From: [Phialemoniopsis] sp. UDSM-2020
Lineage: Eukaryota > Ascomycota > Sordariomycetes > Thyridiales > Thyridiaceae
NCBI GenBank assembly: GCA_018873225.1
Contig: JAEILZ010000003.1
Span: 434,001 to 498,000 of the forward strand
Direction: 5' to 3'
Length of the DNA stretch: 64,000 nt
This document shows positions 11,139 through 22,700 of the stretch, in pieces. How positions within the stretch are numbered: the stretch's first letter is position 1; every line of letters begins with the position of its first letter. The notes below the pieces were generated by a model that saw nothing but the letters and a program-made list of their open reading frames with translations, did no database searches and was not told the DNA's origin. Position numbers and translations under genes: made by a program.

Positions 11139-12869
11139 ATGACTTTCAACAACAGATCAAGCCAAGATAACCGCGGCGCTCAAGACCAGACGCCCCCACG
11201 ACAGAGGCGATACGCCCCCCGATCCAAGGCGGGATGCGTCACTTGCAGGAGACGCCGGAAACGCTGCCATGGCTCGGCCCCCGAATGCGATGCTTGTTTC
11301 CGCCTCCATCTCGAGTGCGTCTGGGACCCCAGGCGAAGTCTCATCCCCGACAGAGATGTGATGAGAGGGATGACGATCCCAGGTCCCGACGAGACCCAGC
11401 CGGTCGGGCCGCCTTTACCACGTTCTGCCACTGCTGTCGGGAGCAGGCGGACGCTCGGTATGCCCACGGCACAACGGCTGTCGTTGTCCACACCCAGCAT
11501 GCCTCTACGACAGCTCTCCCCGGCGCCGGCGCCTCCCTCCATCGGCCAGAGCTCCGCCGCTCCTCTCGACGCGGCAGATCGTCGGATCTTCATGTCGTAC
11601 TACATCCACTCCTTCGTGCCCAACATCTCGGTAGTCAATGTGCCCTCCAACTTCTTCACCTCCCTCTATGTTCCCATGGCCTTCCACTGCGAGGCCGTCC
11701 TGAGCGCCATTATGGCCTGCGCCGCGAGCCACCTCGCCAAGGCGTGCGCCGACGCCGATCGCCAGGTCCACCTGCTCGGCGTCGCGGCGCGGCAACAGGC
11801 CCAATGCCACCATTTCCTGAGGGAGCGCATATCACTCTCAGGCCATCTGCAACGCGATGTGCTCGAGTCTATGATGGTGATATTGCTTCTCATCGGCATC
11901 GAGGTCCAGAACGGATCCCACACGCCAAAGTGGATTAGCCAGCTCGACTCGGTCCGCAGAATGATCAACCAGCAGGGCGGTAAGTCCGCCTTTTGCCGGA
12001 GCTCATGGGAGGCAGAGTGCATTTACCAGCACTTTCTATATCACGACGTCATGAGAATCATCATGGGCGGTGTTACAGAGAAGACCTCAAAGTTTGCCGA
12101 CAGCGGCATTAGGCGCGAAAACGACCATGACCTGCCCCGGGAGCCGCTTGGACTGTCACCTGATACTTCTGGTGAGGTAGGGATGCCCTGGGCGAAGTAT
12201 TTGACGGCTAGACCTGCCGAGATCTTACCATCTGTTGAAACGCCAAACGTGGCCGAGTCCCTTGTCTGTACTATAGATGATGTCCATCCACTACTCGGCC
12301 TCTCGAAGAAGTTATTCCTCCTCATACAAAAGATACCACATGTCAACCCAGTCAGCACTGATAATACTATCACGGCCCCATCAGACAGCGACCTGTTTCT
12401 CACCTTGGAACGGGAGATATCGACCATCAAGTTCGAGCTTTCGCCCCGTTCGGACGCTTCCTCGGTCAAATTAGACATCGCTACACGCCTCGACCTCGTG
12501 ACACTTGCGGAAACAAGTCGCCTAGCCGCGTTGATCTTGCTATACAGGCGGTCTTCCCTACACGTGCATCAACTTCCCGCCCTGGCGCGAAATATCATCT
12601 CACTAGCCGAGCGTATCCCTGCCGGCAGTGCTGCCGAGGCCGGCCTCACATATCCCCTATTTCTTGCGGGCGCAGAACTGGTCTCGGAGGAAGACATCTC
12701 CCTGTGCGCCACCAAGCTCATCAGCATACGGCAAAGGGTCAAGGTCATGAACCTCCAATCGGTTGAGCAGGTGCTGGAGGAGGTTTGGCGTGACAGGCTC
12801 AACAGTGGCGCATATAGAGACTGGGAGCTCGTGTTACGAGACTGGCAATGGGTCATCAACCTGGCATAG
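11139..12869 (+). CDS. Zn2Cys6 fungal transcription factor
   Basis: Single exon, 576 residues, starting at ATG 11139. The binuclear zinc cluster is near the N-terminus (about residues 33-62): CVTCRRRRKRCHGSAPEC, then two more Cys, spaced C-x2-C-x6-C-x6-C-x2-C-x6-C, preceded by basic residues for DNA contact. A Pro/Ser-rich linker (about 80-145) leads to an all-helical region of the 'fungal-specific transcription factor' type (about 150-570; RIFMSYYIHSFVPNISV, AILSAIMACAASHLA-like helices). It is expected in the nucleus, binding CGG half-sites. It converges on the amidase with only 35 bases between stops and is head-to-head with the SDR gene, so it is the likely local regulator of this amine/amide block. 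No stop or frameshift is seen. Confidence 0.92.
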   Translation: MTFNNRSSQDNRGAQDQTPPRQRRYAPRSKAGCVTCRRRRKRCHGSAPECDACFRLHLECVWDPRRSLIPDRDVMRGMTIPGPDETQPVGPPLPRSATAVGSRRTLGMPTAQRLSLSTPSMPLRQLSPAPAPPSIGQSSAAPLDAADRRIFMSYYIHSFVPNISVVNVPSNFFTSLYVPMAFHCEAVLSAIMACAASHLAKACADADRQVHLLGVAARQQAQCHHFLRERISLSGHLQRDVLESMMVILLLIGIEVQNGSHTPKWISQLDSVRRMINQQGGKSAFCRSSWEAECIYQHFLYHDVMRIIMGGVTEKTSKFADSGIRRENDHDLPREPLGLSPDTSGEVGMPWAKYLTARPAEILPSVETPNVAESLVCTIDDVHPLLGLSKKLFLLIQKIPHVNPVSTDNTITAPSDSDLFLTLEREISTIKFELSPRSDASSVKLDIATRLDLVTLAETSRLAALILLYRRSSLHVHQLPALARNIISLAERIPAGSAAEAGLTYPLFLAGAELVSEEDISLCATKLISIRQRVKVMNLQSVEQVLEEVWRDRLNSGAYRDWELVLRDWQWVINLA

Positions 12870-12904
12870 CTGCAATGTCTATGAAGCTATCTCTAGGAGT
12901 TGCT

Positions 12905-14919
12905 TTAGGGCTTTATCGCCTGTTCCACTATCCTTGCTGCCTCTAGCAGGTCCTCATCGCGATGGTGCTTTCCTACAAGCTGTATTGAGACTGGTAGGCC
13001 ATGGAATAATTCGGGGTCGTCTTTGACTGCAGGTTAGCGAAGATAACGCGATTGAAAATTTTCAAACGACTCACAAGCTTTCCATTCCTTTTCGTCAATC
13101 GCTGATCGAGGCTGGTACGTAGCCTCCACTTTATCCACGTCCTTGTCCACAAAGACACCACTTGGGAATGTCACAGCCGGTTGATCGAGGAGATTCCAGG
13201 CAGATGTGTATAGCCAGTACTCTGCTTGTCCTTGGAGGACACCTGCACCAGTATACGCAGGGCAGAGGATCACATCGACACCAGCCGCCTTCATGCGCGC
13301 ATGATACTCCCTACGCAACTTCTCGCGCTCGAAATTCATTGTCCAATTTTCCTTGATCGTATACGGCCGCTCAGGAGCTTTCTGGAGGACATGTTTTGTC
13401 AAAGGTAGCATGGGTTCCCCAGATGCCTCGATCGCACTGCGAATACTCGTTCCGAAGTCTGCGAGGTACAGCTTGTTCTAACGCAGAATTGTTAATACCT
13501 ATGTTACATATGTAGAAAAGCTGCCACATTAGACATACCAGAAGATCCAGCATATCCTGGCTTGCATGGGGTTTCCAGGCGATCGTCTTGATTCCGGCCG
13601 CGTTCAATTTGGTCTCGGTATGAAGCAAGGCACGTATCACGGGTGGGTGTGGATGTGCAACTCTGTTCCGGTCAGCAACCCCTGTGAACACCTCAGGGAG
13701 ACAAAGCGAGCAAGAACAATGACAATACTGACCCATCGTCGAGTAAAATCCCAACAGTCAAAGAATTCTTGGTAACAATCGGTGACTTCCATGGCAGAGG
13801 AACTAGAATGGTCTCTGTCTCCCAAGGCTCCTGGTCTATAATGGACTTTTCAAAGAGAGCGAGGTCCTCAATGCTGTTCGCCAGAGGACCCACGCAGCCG
13901 CGAATAGACTCCTGCCCGGGCATCACGCCAAACAGACCCAGAGATGGATTCCGGAGCGCCGTTGGCTTGAAGCCGTAAGCATTGCAGAAAGCAGCTGGAA
14001 CTCTGACGGAACCGCCAATATCCGTTCCAACGCCCAGCACCGAACAACGGAATCCTAAGGCGGCACCTTCCCCTCCAGAAGAGCCTCCAGGAGAAAGCAG
14101 GCGATTATACGGGTTTAGCGTCATGCCAATAATGTTGTTGTTGCAGTCCAGGTGCTGTAACCATCAAATCGTATCAGTATTGTCTTGTTTCAAGTCATCA
14201 GGGTGCTGATTGTTACCATGATGGATTGCGGCTGGTTTGTCCGGACGTGGATTACCGCGCCGGCCTTTCTGAGCAGCTTGACCACATGAGCATCTTCAGA
14301 TGCAACGTTGGAAATGAGTGAAACAAAACTGGCATTGCAAATCCTGCCTCCGATGGCGATATGTTCCTACTCCATAGTTAGAACGTTCGACACATGGGTT
14401 CCAGAATCATAACAGCACGAGCCTTTACAGAAACCGGAATGCCATGTAACGGTCCAGCAAGGGTTTTTGTCGTTTTGAAATGCTCATCGAGAGTTCTTGC
14501 GGCTTGCAAAGCATCATCCGCCAGAAACTCTGTGGCAAAGTTCAGCTGTTGGTATTCATATTAGAAGAAAGGTCCCTGGCTCCCAGCATGGGATCTCGGT
14601 AGGTCTAGGGCTAGGGGAGGCAACGAACCAGCTGGTGGCCAATAGTTGCGCGCTTAAGAAAGGCAATGGTGACCTGCTCCACTGTCCAGTTTCCGCTCTG
14701 ATAGTGCCGCAAGAGACTTCCAGCGTCTTGCCGTGTCATTTCCAACTCCTCAGCGCTCAAGATGCCGCTTGCTTCTACAGCCTTGGTTACATCTCTCACG
14801 TCATCGCCAGGTAGCTTTGACAAATCTGCCAGCCACTGCTTTGGCAACGATTGCTCCAAGATATCGCGGCTTATCTGGGCTGTAGCCTGCCAAGAGCTTG
14901 ACGTGTCGACAGATCCCAT
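12905..14919 (-). CDS. Amidase signature family hydrolase (acetamidase-like)
   Basis: Seven exons: 14629-14919, 14423-14545, 14217-14366, 13733-14154, 13539-13662, 13075-13477, 12905-13026; 544 residues. The Ser-cisSer-Lys triad is complete: Lys in HGIPVSVK, cis-Ser in SPGGSSGGEGA, nucleophile Ser in VGTDIGGSVRVPAAFCN. Overall sequence and length match fungal acetamidase/general amidases, which hydrolyse amides to acid plus ammonia, and it would act in the cytosol. The exon carrying the catalytic Lys ends AAG|GCTCGT, a GC donor; a GT donor 6 bases earlier would also keep frame but would delete Val-Lys (see findings). Intron 1 uses GTTCGT. The upstream region shared with the MFS gene at 15557 has five GATA-type sites. 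Substrate is not predictable from sequence alone. Confidence 0.92.
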
Positions 14920-15556
14920 GTTGCACAATGAGTTGGGCTCAGACTCGAGACAAATTGCCAAGTGCTGCCCTGTCCACACTGACAGATCCTGGGACGACAC
15001 TCCTCTTTAGTCTGGCCTGGCACAGAATCCATGGGCGTTTGAGAACTGCAACAATGTAAGTGACGACCTTCACGTGGAGGAAAGTGCTCCAGAAGCTGGG
15101 AACGAATAAGCTGCACGCACATTGATGGCGTCGCGCGAGCTGGCGTCTCGGGCGTCTAGCGATAACAGGACACTTATCTCCGACTATCGGTGCCATAGAA
15201 CACCAGACTGAGAAGTCGCCAACGATACTGGCCTCTTATTGGACAATTCCTTATCTCACATATGGGACACCAGCCCAGACGACCACCCCTCCCTCGAGCC
15301 TCTGGGGTAGAATTCTGGGGTTTGTCATTCGCTCCGGCACATACTGTAAAGACAAAGATGTATCATTGTCTTTCAACACTATCACAAATGCTTGCGAATC
15401 GTGACTCTGGCGCTCCCGGGAGTCATAGTACCGAGTTCACAAGGGAATCTCTTATCTGCAACCTCAAGATCTCAATGCATAAAAGGCACACTCTACGGCT
15501 TTCCCTTTGGAAATTCGGCGGTTCTCTAAATATTTGACAGCGAAACAATAATTATC
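14920..15556. other. Shared upstream region of amidase and MFS transporter
   Basis: A 637-base divergent intergenic region. Its central 300 bases carry the GATA-site cluster listed separately; otherwise no gene or repeat is seen. Confidence 0.5.
15161..15457. promoter_or_regulatory. Cluster of GATA-factor-type sites between amidase and MFS transporter
   Basis: Within 300 bases there are three exact CTTATCT (AGATAAG) sites at 15173, 15250 and 15451, plus CGATAA at 15160 and CTATCG at 15184. All fit the HGATAR consensus of AreA/Nit2 nitrogen GATA factors. The placement between divergently transcribed amidase and transporter genes suggests shared nitrogen control. Confidence 0.5.
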
Positions 15557-17670
15557 ATGGCTGCCTCTACCACCGACGTTCCAATTCCAGGCACGGTGCG
15601 ACTGATCGACGAAGATGGAACGGTCCGGTCCAAGCATGCCTCGAACGACATCGTTCTTATCCCTGAGCCATCTGATGACCCAGAAGACCCGTTGAACTGG
15701 AGCTTTAGGCGAAAGATTCTCGCGACGTCTTGCGTCATGATGTAAGAACGCCAGGAGAATCTCCATTCAATACGGATGAGAGAGCTAACCTATCGAATAA
15801 CAATCACAGTTACACTCTCATGGTGACCTTGCCATCGACTACTGTCTATTCCGTTACAACACCAATATCAAAATCGACATCTCTTCGAGTCAATGATCTG
15901 ATCACAGGTCTCGGCGTTATGGTAATACATTCTATCGGGTTGATGTGTGCTCCGAGATATCACTGTTCAGCTGACAACTATCTTAGTTTCTGTTCGCGGG
16001 CTGGGGTTGCATTCCTTGGTATGAACCTTGCATTACTCACCACGTTTCAAAACACTGACGAGAGCCTAGGCAAGCTATAGCCTTGCAGTATGGCAAGCGG
16101 CCTATTTACCTCATCTCTTTGACAGCAATCATCGTATGGCCATTCACTCGTCCGGTGCATAAGGCGTGACGTGGAGACTAACTGGCCGGCGCAACATCCA
16201 GATCATCATGAGTCTCGCGCCTCGATGCCGAACATGGGGCCCTTACCTCGCCAACAAGATACTTCACGGCCTTTTCACTGCCCCAGTGGAGTCGCTCTGC
16301 GAGATTTCCATCACTGACATTGTGAGTTTTGGAGGCTGCAGGCGTGCGAACGTTTTGGTGCTGACGCTCTATCGCAGTGGTTTGCCCATCAGCGACCTCG
16401 ATACCTTGCCCTATACGGCTTTTCGTTGGCGCTTGCAGGTAAGCTGGCACCGACTTTGGCCGGCTTCATCAACTACGGCCAAAACTGGGAGTGGACTCTG
16501 GTAAGTACTTTCTGTGCATATACAAGTGATTTGCCACGTCCTGACTAGTTCGTCCCTAGTACTGGAGTGCTATATGGGCGGGCATAGCCCTTGTCTATTG
16601 TTTCTTTTTGATGGAGGAAACGACCTACGATCGACAGCCCAGGGCTCAACCCCCGGCCCCACAAGCCACGGTCCCAGGGGCTGATGCAAGTCTTCACAAC
16701 AAACCATCTGATGAGAAACCGGTAGAGGTACCCTCTACCCACAGTGAAGATTACGAGGCTGGGCAGACATTCAAGAAAAAGAGCTACTGGCAGAAACTCA
16801 GTGTCTGGCCTCAGAAACGCCCAAATCGTATCATACCTGTCATGTGGGGTCCCATACGATTCTTCAGTTACCCCATCGTCATCTATGCAGGGCTGATGTA
16901 CGGAGCCAACGGCTTGGTCTGGTCGAGCATCCTGAATGCTACTGCTGGAACCCTATATCCCAACGTGTATGGATTTTCGACTGCTGGCATTGCCGCCGCA
17001 TATCTCGGCGGCACGGTTGGTGTCATAGTTGGGTGAGTCCCGCCGTCTATCAGATCCTGATCGCATTGACTGATCCCTTTTTGTATCTTTTCAGCGCCAT
17101 CTACTGCGGCAAGTTGGGCGAAGTGCTGGTCATTCGCCTTGCAAAGCGGAATGGCGGTATTGCAGAAGCCGAGCACATTCTCTGGACATTCATGGCCTCT
17201 CTAATTCTGGTGCCTTTCTCACTGCTTCTCTGGGGACTTGGCGGGACCTACCGCATTCACTGGTTCGGCATGATCTTTGCCCAGTTCACATTGTCCATCT
17301 CCAACGCGATTGCATGCCCGATGGCCCTGGCCTATGCGATCAGTGCGTACCCCGAGCTGAGCGGCGAGCTAGTCACGACGACCGTCATCATCCGCAACAC
17401 GATGAGTTTTGCAGTCAACTATGGGTAAGCCGCTATATCGCTCAAGCACACTTTGCAGGCGCACTTATTGACTGGCATGGGAACAGTATCACGCCGTGGA
17501 TTCAGGCTCAAGGCCTCCGGAACTGCTTCATTACAGCCGCAGCCATTGGGTTTGTCTGGAACTCATCCATGTTTGTCATGATGAAGTACGGCAAGCGACT
17601 TAGGATCTCGAGCGCAAAGCGATACTGGGCTTCTGTTGAGCACGCAAGAAAGCAGGGGATGTCTCATTGA
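15557..17670 (+). CDS. MFS transporter, drug:H+ antiporter-like
   Basis: Nine exons: 15557-15741, 15810-15921, 15987-16018, 16070-16133, 16202-16321, 16378-16500, 16560-17032, 17095-17424, 17487-17670; 540 residues. The N-terminus PEDPLNWSFRRK and the following helices (FAGWGCIPWQAIALQYGKRPIYLISL, split over exons 3-4; ANKILHGLFTAPVESLCEISITDI) match the large fungal DHA1-type subfamily. A hydrophilic central loop of about 80 residues follows MEETTYD. Twelve membrane segments are expected, in the plasma membrane. The micro-exon 15987-16018 (32 bases) and the use of GTATGG/CATCCAG around 16134-16201 are needed to keep the conserved segment intact. Substrate unknown; adjacency to the amidase suggests uptake or export linked to it. 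Confidence 0.88.
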
Positions 17671-17997
17671 AACTTGCCCTCTGATCAATATTGACACCCG
17701 TGCTAAGGATGAGATGTGATCAGCGCTTTTGGTCTCGACAATGCAGGTGTTTGGTAATATTCTCTCCCGGACGATGAAATCAATCGTGTGCGGCGATTTG
17801 ATGTCTGGTAGTCTATTATATCTCTAGTGGTCATCATCGTTATATTTTGGTCTCCTTGCTTGCAATTGACACTACAGGCTCGGGCAACCACCATCATGCA
17901 TCCCTGCTACGCGATGCCTGGTCCTTCTTCTCGCGATGTCCCGGGGGGGAGGAAGATCTAATTCCCTGGTGTCAATGTCCTGGCACACAGTTTCTCT
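17671..17997. other. Intergenic between two converging MFS genes
   Basis: 327 bases of 3' flank for both neighbours. A short C/G run (CCGGGGGGGAGG) occurs near 17941. Nothing else recognised. Confidence 0.4.
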
Positions 17998-19689
17998 TTA
18001 TATGGGGTAGATGAAGAACTTGTTCTCCAGATCCGTGAGATCCAGCAGTGCAATCTCGACCTTACGGACGACAACCTGTCCGTTCTCGTCAAGTTGCTCG
18101 ACACGGCCGTAGTTCCTCTCGTCCTCGCTGAGTGATGCTATCCACTCCAGTCTCTCCTTGTTGCGGCGCTTCAGTATGAATCGGATCAGGAAGAGAATGG
18201 CAGGTGTGCCAGCCCAGGACACCACCACCATAGAGACCCAGGCACCGTAGTACCGGGGGGCAGCAGAGGGCACCCAGATCTGCGGAGAGACAAGGTTGCC
18301 TACGCTGTACCCGAGCATGAACATGACGTTTCGCATCATCTTCTTGGTATATCCTGCTGCTGACGACGTCGTCCAGCCCAGTGCGATGATGTAGGTAATT
18401 CCATACGTGTGTCCCGCCAGGAGCAGGCATGCCAAGAGAGCAAGCTTCTTGTCCCAGTCGATGGTGACCATCCCAATGCCGCCAGCAATGGCAGGGATAC
18501 ACCACACGAGACCATGTAGCGCCAGACGCCCGGGGAATTTGCGGAGCGCGAAAGCGGCAATGATGCACAATAGGACGCCGAAGCCACCACCAGCGCAGGC
18601 AACAAGCGTCGACCCGAGTGTCGACACGCCAAGAGAGGTGGTGAGCAGGTTCTGCTGTCCGTACGTGAGGTTATTGGAGTACATGAGCGTGAAGGCCTGG
18701 AGAGCGAACAGCCAGGAAACTGGGTCTCGCAAGGTCTCGTATAATTGTTCCTTCTTGAAGTGCTTCTCCTCAATCGAGCTCTGGCTCGAGCCGTGCACTC
18801 GTCGGATGACATGAATCTTCTCCTCGAGCGTGAGGAACTTGGCCTCGGCGGGGTTGTTGGGGTACGCGAACCAGGTCCAGATTGAGAGGAGCAGGGTCAA
18901 GCCGCCTGTGATGATCATAAAGATCTTCCAGGGTAGCACGTAGCTCCTGCTCCAGAGCACACCGTAGGAGATAAAGCCGGCGACGATCGGAGCGCCTTGG
19001 CAGGTGATCCAGAAGATGGGTTGCAGGAATGACTGTTCCTCACGGTTGAAGAACATGCCTAGTGTGATTTCCATAGCTGGGACGATGACGGCTTCGAAGG
19101 CGCCAAGGAGCAGTCGAACAACGATCAGACCGCCGTAGTTGGTAGCGACGCAGTGGAGCAATAAGACGACAGCCCATCCGAAAACGAGGATGGCGACCGT
19201 CTTGCCAAAGGCTAGGCGTTGCATTATGTAGTGGCCAGGCCATTGGGCAGCGAGATATCCTGGTCATCTGTTAGTCTCTGCAAGCTTAGCCTGCATATCA
19301 AAAGGCTTGCATACCGACATAGAAGAAGGTGTTCAGGTTGTTGTACTGGTCTTTCGAAATGCCCGTCTCGGTGAATAATCCCAGGATGGCGGCGTAACCA
19401 AGTGTGGATTTGTCGACCTGATATAAAGGGTCAGAACGCGAAAATTGTTTGAGGATTGTTGGCTGTTAGATCAACTTACAAAAAGCATGAAGTTGATCGC
19501 GGATATCAGAACCATAATGCGAAGATACAGCTTCCTACGCAAAGCTTTCTCCTTCTCAGGAGTCAATGGCCCAAACTCGTCGCCATGGTCCTCGACAAGC
19601 CGTAACGTCACGTCAGCGTAACGCTCAGCAACGGTCTTGTTTAGGACCCGTCCATCTTCGTTGGCTCTAGCTTCCTTCTCGTTCGCCAT
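17998..19689 (-). CDS. MFS transporter, anion:cation symporter (Dal5/allantoate permease-like)
   Basis: Exons 19480-19689, 19315-19417 and 17998-19259; 524 residues. The N-terminal cytosolic segment ends LRRKLYLRIMVL, then VDKSTLGYAAILGLF opens the first transmembrane pair as in Dal5-family permeases (uptake of allantoate, ureidosuccinate, vitamins and related organic anions). YLAAQWPGHYIMQRL and FNREEQSFLQPIFWITCQGAPIVAG fit helices 2-5, and the tail is hydrophilic. Twelve membrane segments are expected. The 5' flank has AGATAAG (CTTATCT at 20090) and CTATCT at 19920, compatible with nitrogen control. The true substrate is not determinable. It is distinct from the neighbour at 15557, which belongs to another MFS subfamily. 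Confidence 0.9.
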
Positions 19690-20366
19690 GGTCCGGTTGA
19701 TCTGTTGGTGTTGAGATTGACTTGGCAGCCAAGCATTTTGATTTCGGCACTTTGCCTGAGCGATTCTTTATACAGACGCGCGGGCGGAAGGAGCTTGAAT
19801 GGCATAATATCTAGCTATGTTTTCGCGATTACAGCATATTTACTAGCGTGCATCCTGAACAGGGCATTCAGCGTTGCAATTCAGTTTTAGTGAGAACATG
19901 CCATATCACGCAATCACTGCTATCTCCTCAAATCCTTGTACTTGCTCCCGAGTCGGCACCAAAACTCCGCCGCGTAGTAAGCGTCAGCTCCACAACCACG
20001 TGTTATATATCTTCATGATGTAGCACTAATCCTGAGGTAGTTACCGACAAGCCTTGTGGCTGAGGACTAGGTAATCCTGAAGACGGCAACTTATCTCGAA
20101 TGAGGCGTTCCGGCTAACGGCTTTTACTAGAGATATCTGTAAATATTTCGCCGAAGGTCGAACCCTGACTTTGAGAATCGATTCGCCATCGTGTTCTAGC
20201 CAGTAAGCCAGTGACTTAGGTATCTAGAGGCGCTTGACTGTCTAGATTCCTTTCAAGAGATGGTTCGAGTTCGATTGTGCAATGGTCGCACCGGATTCAG
20301 AAATGGCTGGACCGGCAAGAGGCCCATCTTAAGCGATAGAAACCATGACGGAAGCTTCTCTCTGAA
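19690..20366. other. Intergenic, promoter of the Dal5-like transporter
   Basis: 677 bases with GATA-type sites at 19920 and 20090 and an AGATATCT near 20131. Short open frames on both strands show no family features. No RNA gene or repeat identified. Confidence 0.4.
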
Positions 20367-21616
20367 CTACTGCCGCGAGACCTTGACTGGGTCGGCCAAC
20401 AGCAACTTCTCGTCCCTTTCCCACGTCAGGGCAATAGCCGCGGCTGCAGGACCCAGTAGTACGGCATACACCGCAGACTTCACAGTCACAGCCAAAGGAC
20501 TCGAGAGACCTGCATTCCTCAGCAGAATACCCGCCCACACCAGTGTCAGGCCACAAGCGTAGTACCAGTCGTACACCAGCAGTGTATGGAAACCCTCAGC
20601 CAGTGACGCTGCCTGCCGGCTTGACCACGGCGCTTGAGGGACGAACACTGCCTGCAGGGTCAGAGAGGTCTCGGTGCCGTCAGCCGGGGCTAGCACCGTG
20701 GGACGCAGATGTGGGAGGACGATGTAGGCGACGACGCCCATGTGGATCAAAGCCGATGCGGTGATGGCGAGGTTATACACGCGACGCAGCCGACGCGCCA
20801 ACGCAGCGCGCGAAGAGTCACCACTGGGGATGATAGCGCCGAGCACCGACTGGAAGCCTCCTACCCAAATCGGGAAGGCCTGCCATATGACGATCCACAG
20901 CTGCTGTCTTGCGGGTGTTGAGAGAAGCGGCCATGGTAGACCTGCCATGACGGTTGGGAAGACGTAGCCGAGGAGCATCGACCACGGAAGGGTGCGGAGT
21001 TGGTCCGCATCCACGGCAAGCTCCGCCTGGGCCTGCGCCGACGGCGAGGTGATTTGCGCAATGGGCGATGTGGTGAGGTGGATAATCAAGTACACAGGGT
21101 TCATGACGGCCCAGATCATGTTCTGGAATGCCATTCCAAAGATTGTGGTGCTGGAGAACCTCGTGGTCAGTCAACTGTGTGTGATATGTCTTCGAGCCTG
21201 CGATTGTTCCCGGACAAGAGCGCGTATACTTACTGTCTCACAATGGACTTTTGATTTCCTTTCCTCATACCCTCTACCATGACCAGCGTATGCGTTCCCA
21301 TGAGTTGGCCTGCGATGTACACCGCGAACAGCGGCAGCGTGGGCGATTCCGTCATGGCCCGCGCCGCGGTCCAGTAGAGCGACAGCATGCCCCACAGATA
21401 GGTGTCCAAGGCCTGTATGCCGGTGTACACCTTGCGCGGCTCAATCTCCGGGGTGTACGGGAGGCGACCCGACGCCTTCTGCGCTTCGTTCATGTCTAGC
21501 CAGCCGCTGCGGAGGCCGATGCCCACGACATGGTCGCAGGCGAAACCGGCGAGGATGAGTAGGCAGACCACGATGGCGCGGTAGCTCTTCGGTCCGCTTG
21601 TCCGCGGAGCGTCCAT
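20367..21616 (-). CDS. Polytopic membrane protein, fungal membrane terpene cyclase-like (PaxA/AtmA/MacJ type)
   Basis: Exons 21234-21616 and 20367-21159; 391 residues. About eight hydrophobic segments are visible, starting with IVVCLLILAGFACDHVVGIG near the N-terminus. Segments such as FAVYIAGQLMGTHTLVMVEG, FGMAFQNMIWAVMNPVYL and WIVIWQAFPIWVGGFQSVLG resemble, from memory, a family of fungal integral membrane proteins found in indole-diterpene and meroterpenoid clusters, some of which cyclise prenyl chains. Acidic residues in or beside helices (CDHVVG, MVEGMRKGN) could serve as proton donors. No prenyltransferase, epoxidase or PKS gene lies next to it, so a terpene role is only a suggestion. 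It could equally be an unrelated membrane protein. Confidence 0.6.
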
Positions 21617-22700
21617 TGCACGAGCCGTCTAGAGGTCACTTATTTTATGTCCCCGTGTCCAGGATGATAGCAAGTGGTTTCCAGAATAGAAATTATCAAA
21701 GTTTGGTCTGGAAATTCCTCCCATGGCCGAAGAAACTTGAATGCGTCAGCCCTAAGGATTTGCACCCCTTTTTCCAGCCGCAAAAGTGGATCTTCGGGAT
21801 TTGGCCAAGAACATGCTACTTGGGTAGGTAGGTTGCACATCGCTTCTTCACTTACACATGATGATATTGTTTCTAATTGCAAATAAAACCGTATCCTCAG
21901 TTTAATGGCTGATTCAAATATCGGGTTTCTCGCATCAATACATCGCCGCTCTTCGACTCGCGCGGCTGCATCATTCCCAACATCGAACAAGGTGGAATTG
22001 CAAAGAAACGGACTTCTTGAGAATCACGGCTAACATGCCTCACTATTGATGCAAATTGTACACACGCGTAACAAGCGCACGCAGGCACGATGCTTTCAAT
22101 AAGCCAATAACAGTGGCGGCTAATTGCAATGGAGAGCGAAGTGCGAGGAGCGAGGAGGAATGACACAGTGTCTTAAAAAGCAGACGTGCTCTTGCGCCAA
22201 TTGCCTTTATCCAGGGTTGCATCCAAGGCCAATGTCGATGTCAGACCTCCCCGAAACAAGTATGATCAGCTGCAAATACGGACGGACCATCGAAACGGCG
22301 CCCTGAGTCTAACTAAGCCTCAGAATCTGCTACAGGCATCCTACCCACTGAATTGCCTTGCTTTCGAGCTGGATATCCACCATAATTCTGTGATTTGCGG
22401 GGAAACGGGTGCAGTCTTATGGGATCGACGAAGTTCTCCACGCCCTCTTCCATGCTCACCTCATTCGCTTCCCTGCTTGCGTGCGCTCAGTGGTACCAAT
22501 TCGGGAATGCATACGAGCCAGTTATGGCAGTGCTTTCTAAATGCTCGTCGCACCTCGCTGTTCGGCCCTATGAGGTCAGTTTATGATGCCCATGGTGATG
22601 AGACCGCTCCTTGTAAGTTTGGCATAAATGGCCGAGACGGCCATCAATGGCTAGTTTCTGCAATTCAGCATCGTCCGTAACTCCTGACCTGAGTGTGAAT
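21617..22700. other. Intergenic
   Basis: 1.08 kb between divergent genes. Several 60-160 codon open frames exist but lack family motifs or splice partners. No repeats or RNA genes seen. Confidence 0.45.

Noticed and set aside
16134..16201. Apparent stop codons suggesting that the MFS gene at 15557 is broken
   Set aside because: A GTATGG...CATCCAG intron removes the stops and restores the conserved segment; all nine exons then sum to 541 codons including the stop.
20260..20300. TTCGAGTTCGA motif as a possible tRNA T-arm
   Set aside because: No matching stems, anticodon arm or acceptor stem can be folded around it.
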